From: Pleurostoma richardsiae
Lineage: Eukaryota; Ascomycota; Sordariomycetes; Calosphaeriales; Pleurostomataceae
Length of the DNA stretch: 64,000 nt
Assembly (NCBI GenBank): GCA_030052745.1
Contig: JANBVO010000017.1
Location: 372,001 to 436,000 of the forward strand
Reading direction: 5' to 3'
Positions 63,986-64,000 of this stretch are shown here, piece after piece. The translations under genes and the position numbers were made by a program. The notes under the pieces were generated by a model. It ran no database searches and was not told the DNA's origin. It saw only the letters and a list, made by a program, of their open reading frames with translations. How positions within the stretch are numbered: the first letter of the stretch is position 1; the number at the start of each line of letters is the position of its first letter.

Positions 63986-64000
63986 ATAGCGATGGGTCAG

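Noticed and set aside
1-64000. CRISPR arrays, bacterial operons, insertion sequences or virus-like elements
   Set aside because: The DNA is fungal; no regular spaced repeats, transposase, integrase, reverse transcriptase or capsid motifs were recognised in any frame.

Overview
The window is nuclear DNA of a filamentous ascomycete (Pezizomycotina; Sordariomycetes is my guess, low confidence). The evidence is short GT-AG introns of about 50-130 nt with CTAAC/CTGAC branch sites, Zn2Cys6 transcription factors, many MFS transporters and oxidoreductases, and an intron-bearing tRNA-Ser. I find 29 complete or nearly complete protein genes, one gene cut by the left edge, and one tRNA. Exon structures were read by hand: frames were checked across every splice, and intron positions were chosen to restore family motifs.

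Region 1 (1-11.3 kb) is mostly conserved core: a secreted protein fragment, GPI16 (GPI transamidase subunit), LUC7 (U1 snRNP), an RGG/coiled-coil protein, a DUF218/YdcF-like protein and a secreted GH35 beta-galactosidase. GPI16 and LUC7 are divergent, as are the RGG protein and the DUF218 gene.

Region 2 (11.9-27.0 kb) is the main discovery. It is a seven-gene aromatic catabolic cluster: aldehyde dehydrogenase, fumarylacetoacetase-family hydrolase, FAD-dependent aromatic-ring hydroxylase, Zn2Cys6 regulator, gentisate 1,2-dioxygenase, MFS transporter and zinc alcohol dehydrogenase. Together they describe aromatic alcohol -> aldehyde -> hydroxybenzoate -> gentisate -> maleylpyruvate -> hydrolysis. 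All four promoter regions of this cluster carry a CTCCCCG element (ten strand-wise copies in about 2.4 kb), including a 13-nt perfect match between two of them. This predicts a cluster-specific operator.

Region 3 (27.7-37.8 kb) has a 2EXR-domain protein, a penicillin-acyltransferase-like Ntn hydrolase divergent from a Zn2Cys6 regulator, a PhyH-like dioxygenase, and an amidohydrolase divergent from an ACS-family MFS transporter. A second, nitrogen- or amide-related catabolic unit is likely.

Region 4 (38.9-45.8 kb) has tRNA-Ser(CGA), a CAD-type alcohol dehydrogenase, an SDR oxidoreductase and a second zinc-type dehydrogenase lacking the structural-zinc cysteines.

Region 5 (46.1-57.0 kb) holds a peroxisomal fructosyl-amino-acid (Amadori) oxidase divergent from a Zn2Cys6 regulator, and an ACS MFS transporter divergent from a 5-oxoprolinase. 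This is possibly a glycated amino acid/pyroglutamate utilisation unit.

Region 6 (57.4-64.0 kb) holds a small secreted cysteine-containing protein, a gene-poor 2.3 kb, and a divergent pair of a 2-oxoglutarate/Fe oxygenase and an ACS MFS transporter.

The right four fifths therefore looks like a nutrient-acquisition island built from repeated regulator + transporter + enzyme units. I recognise no transposon, virus-like element or CRISPR array. Intergenic stretches over 300 nt are described individually.
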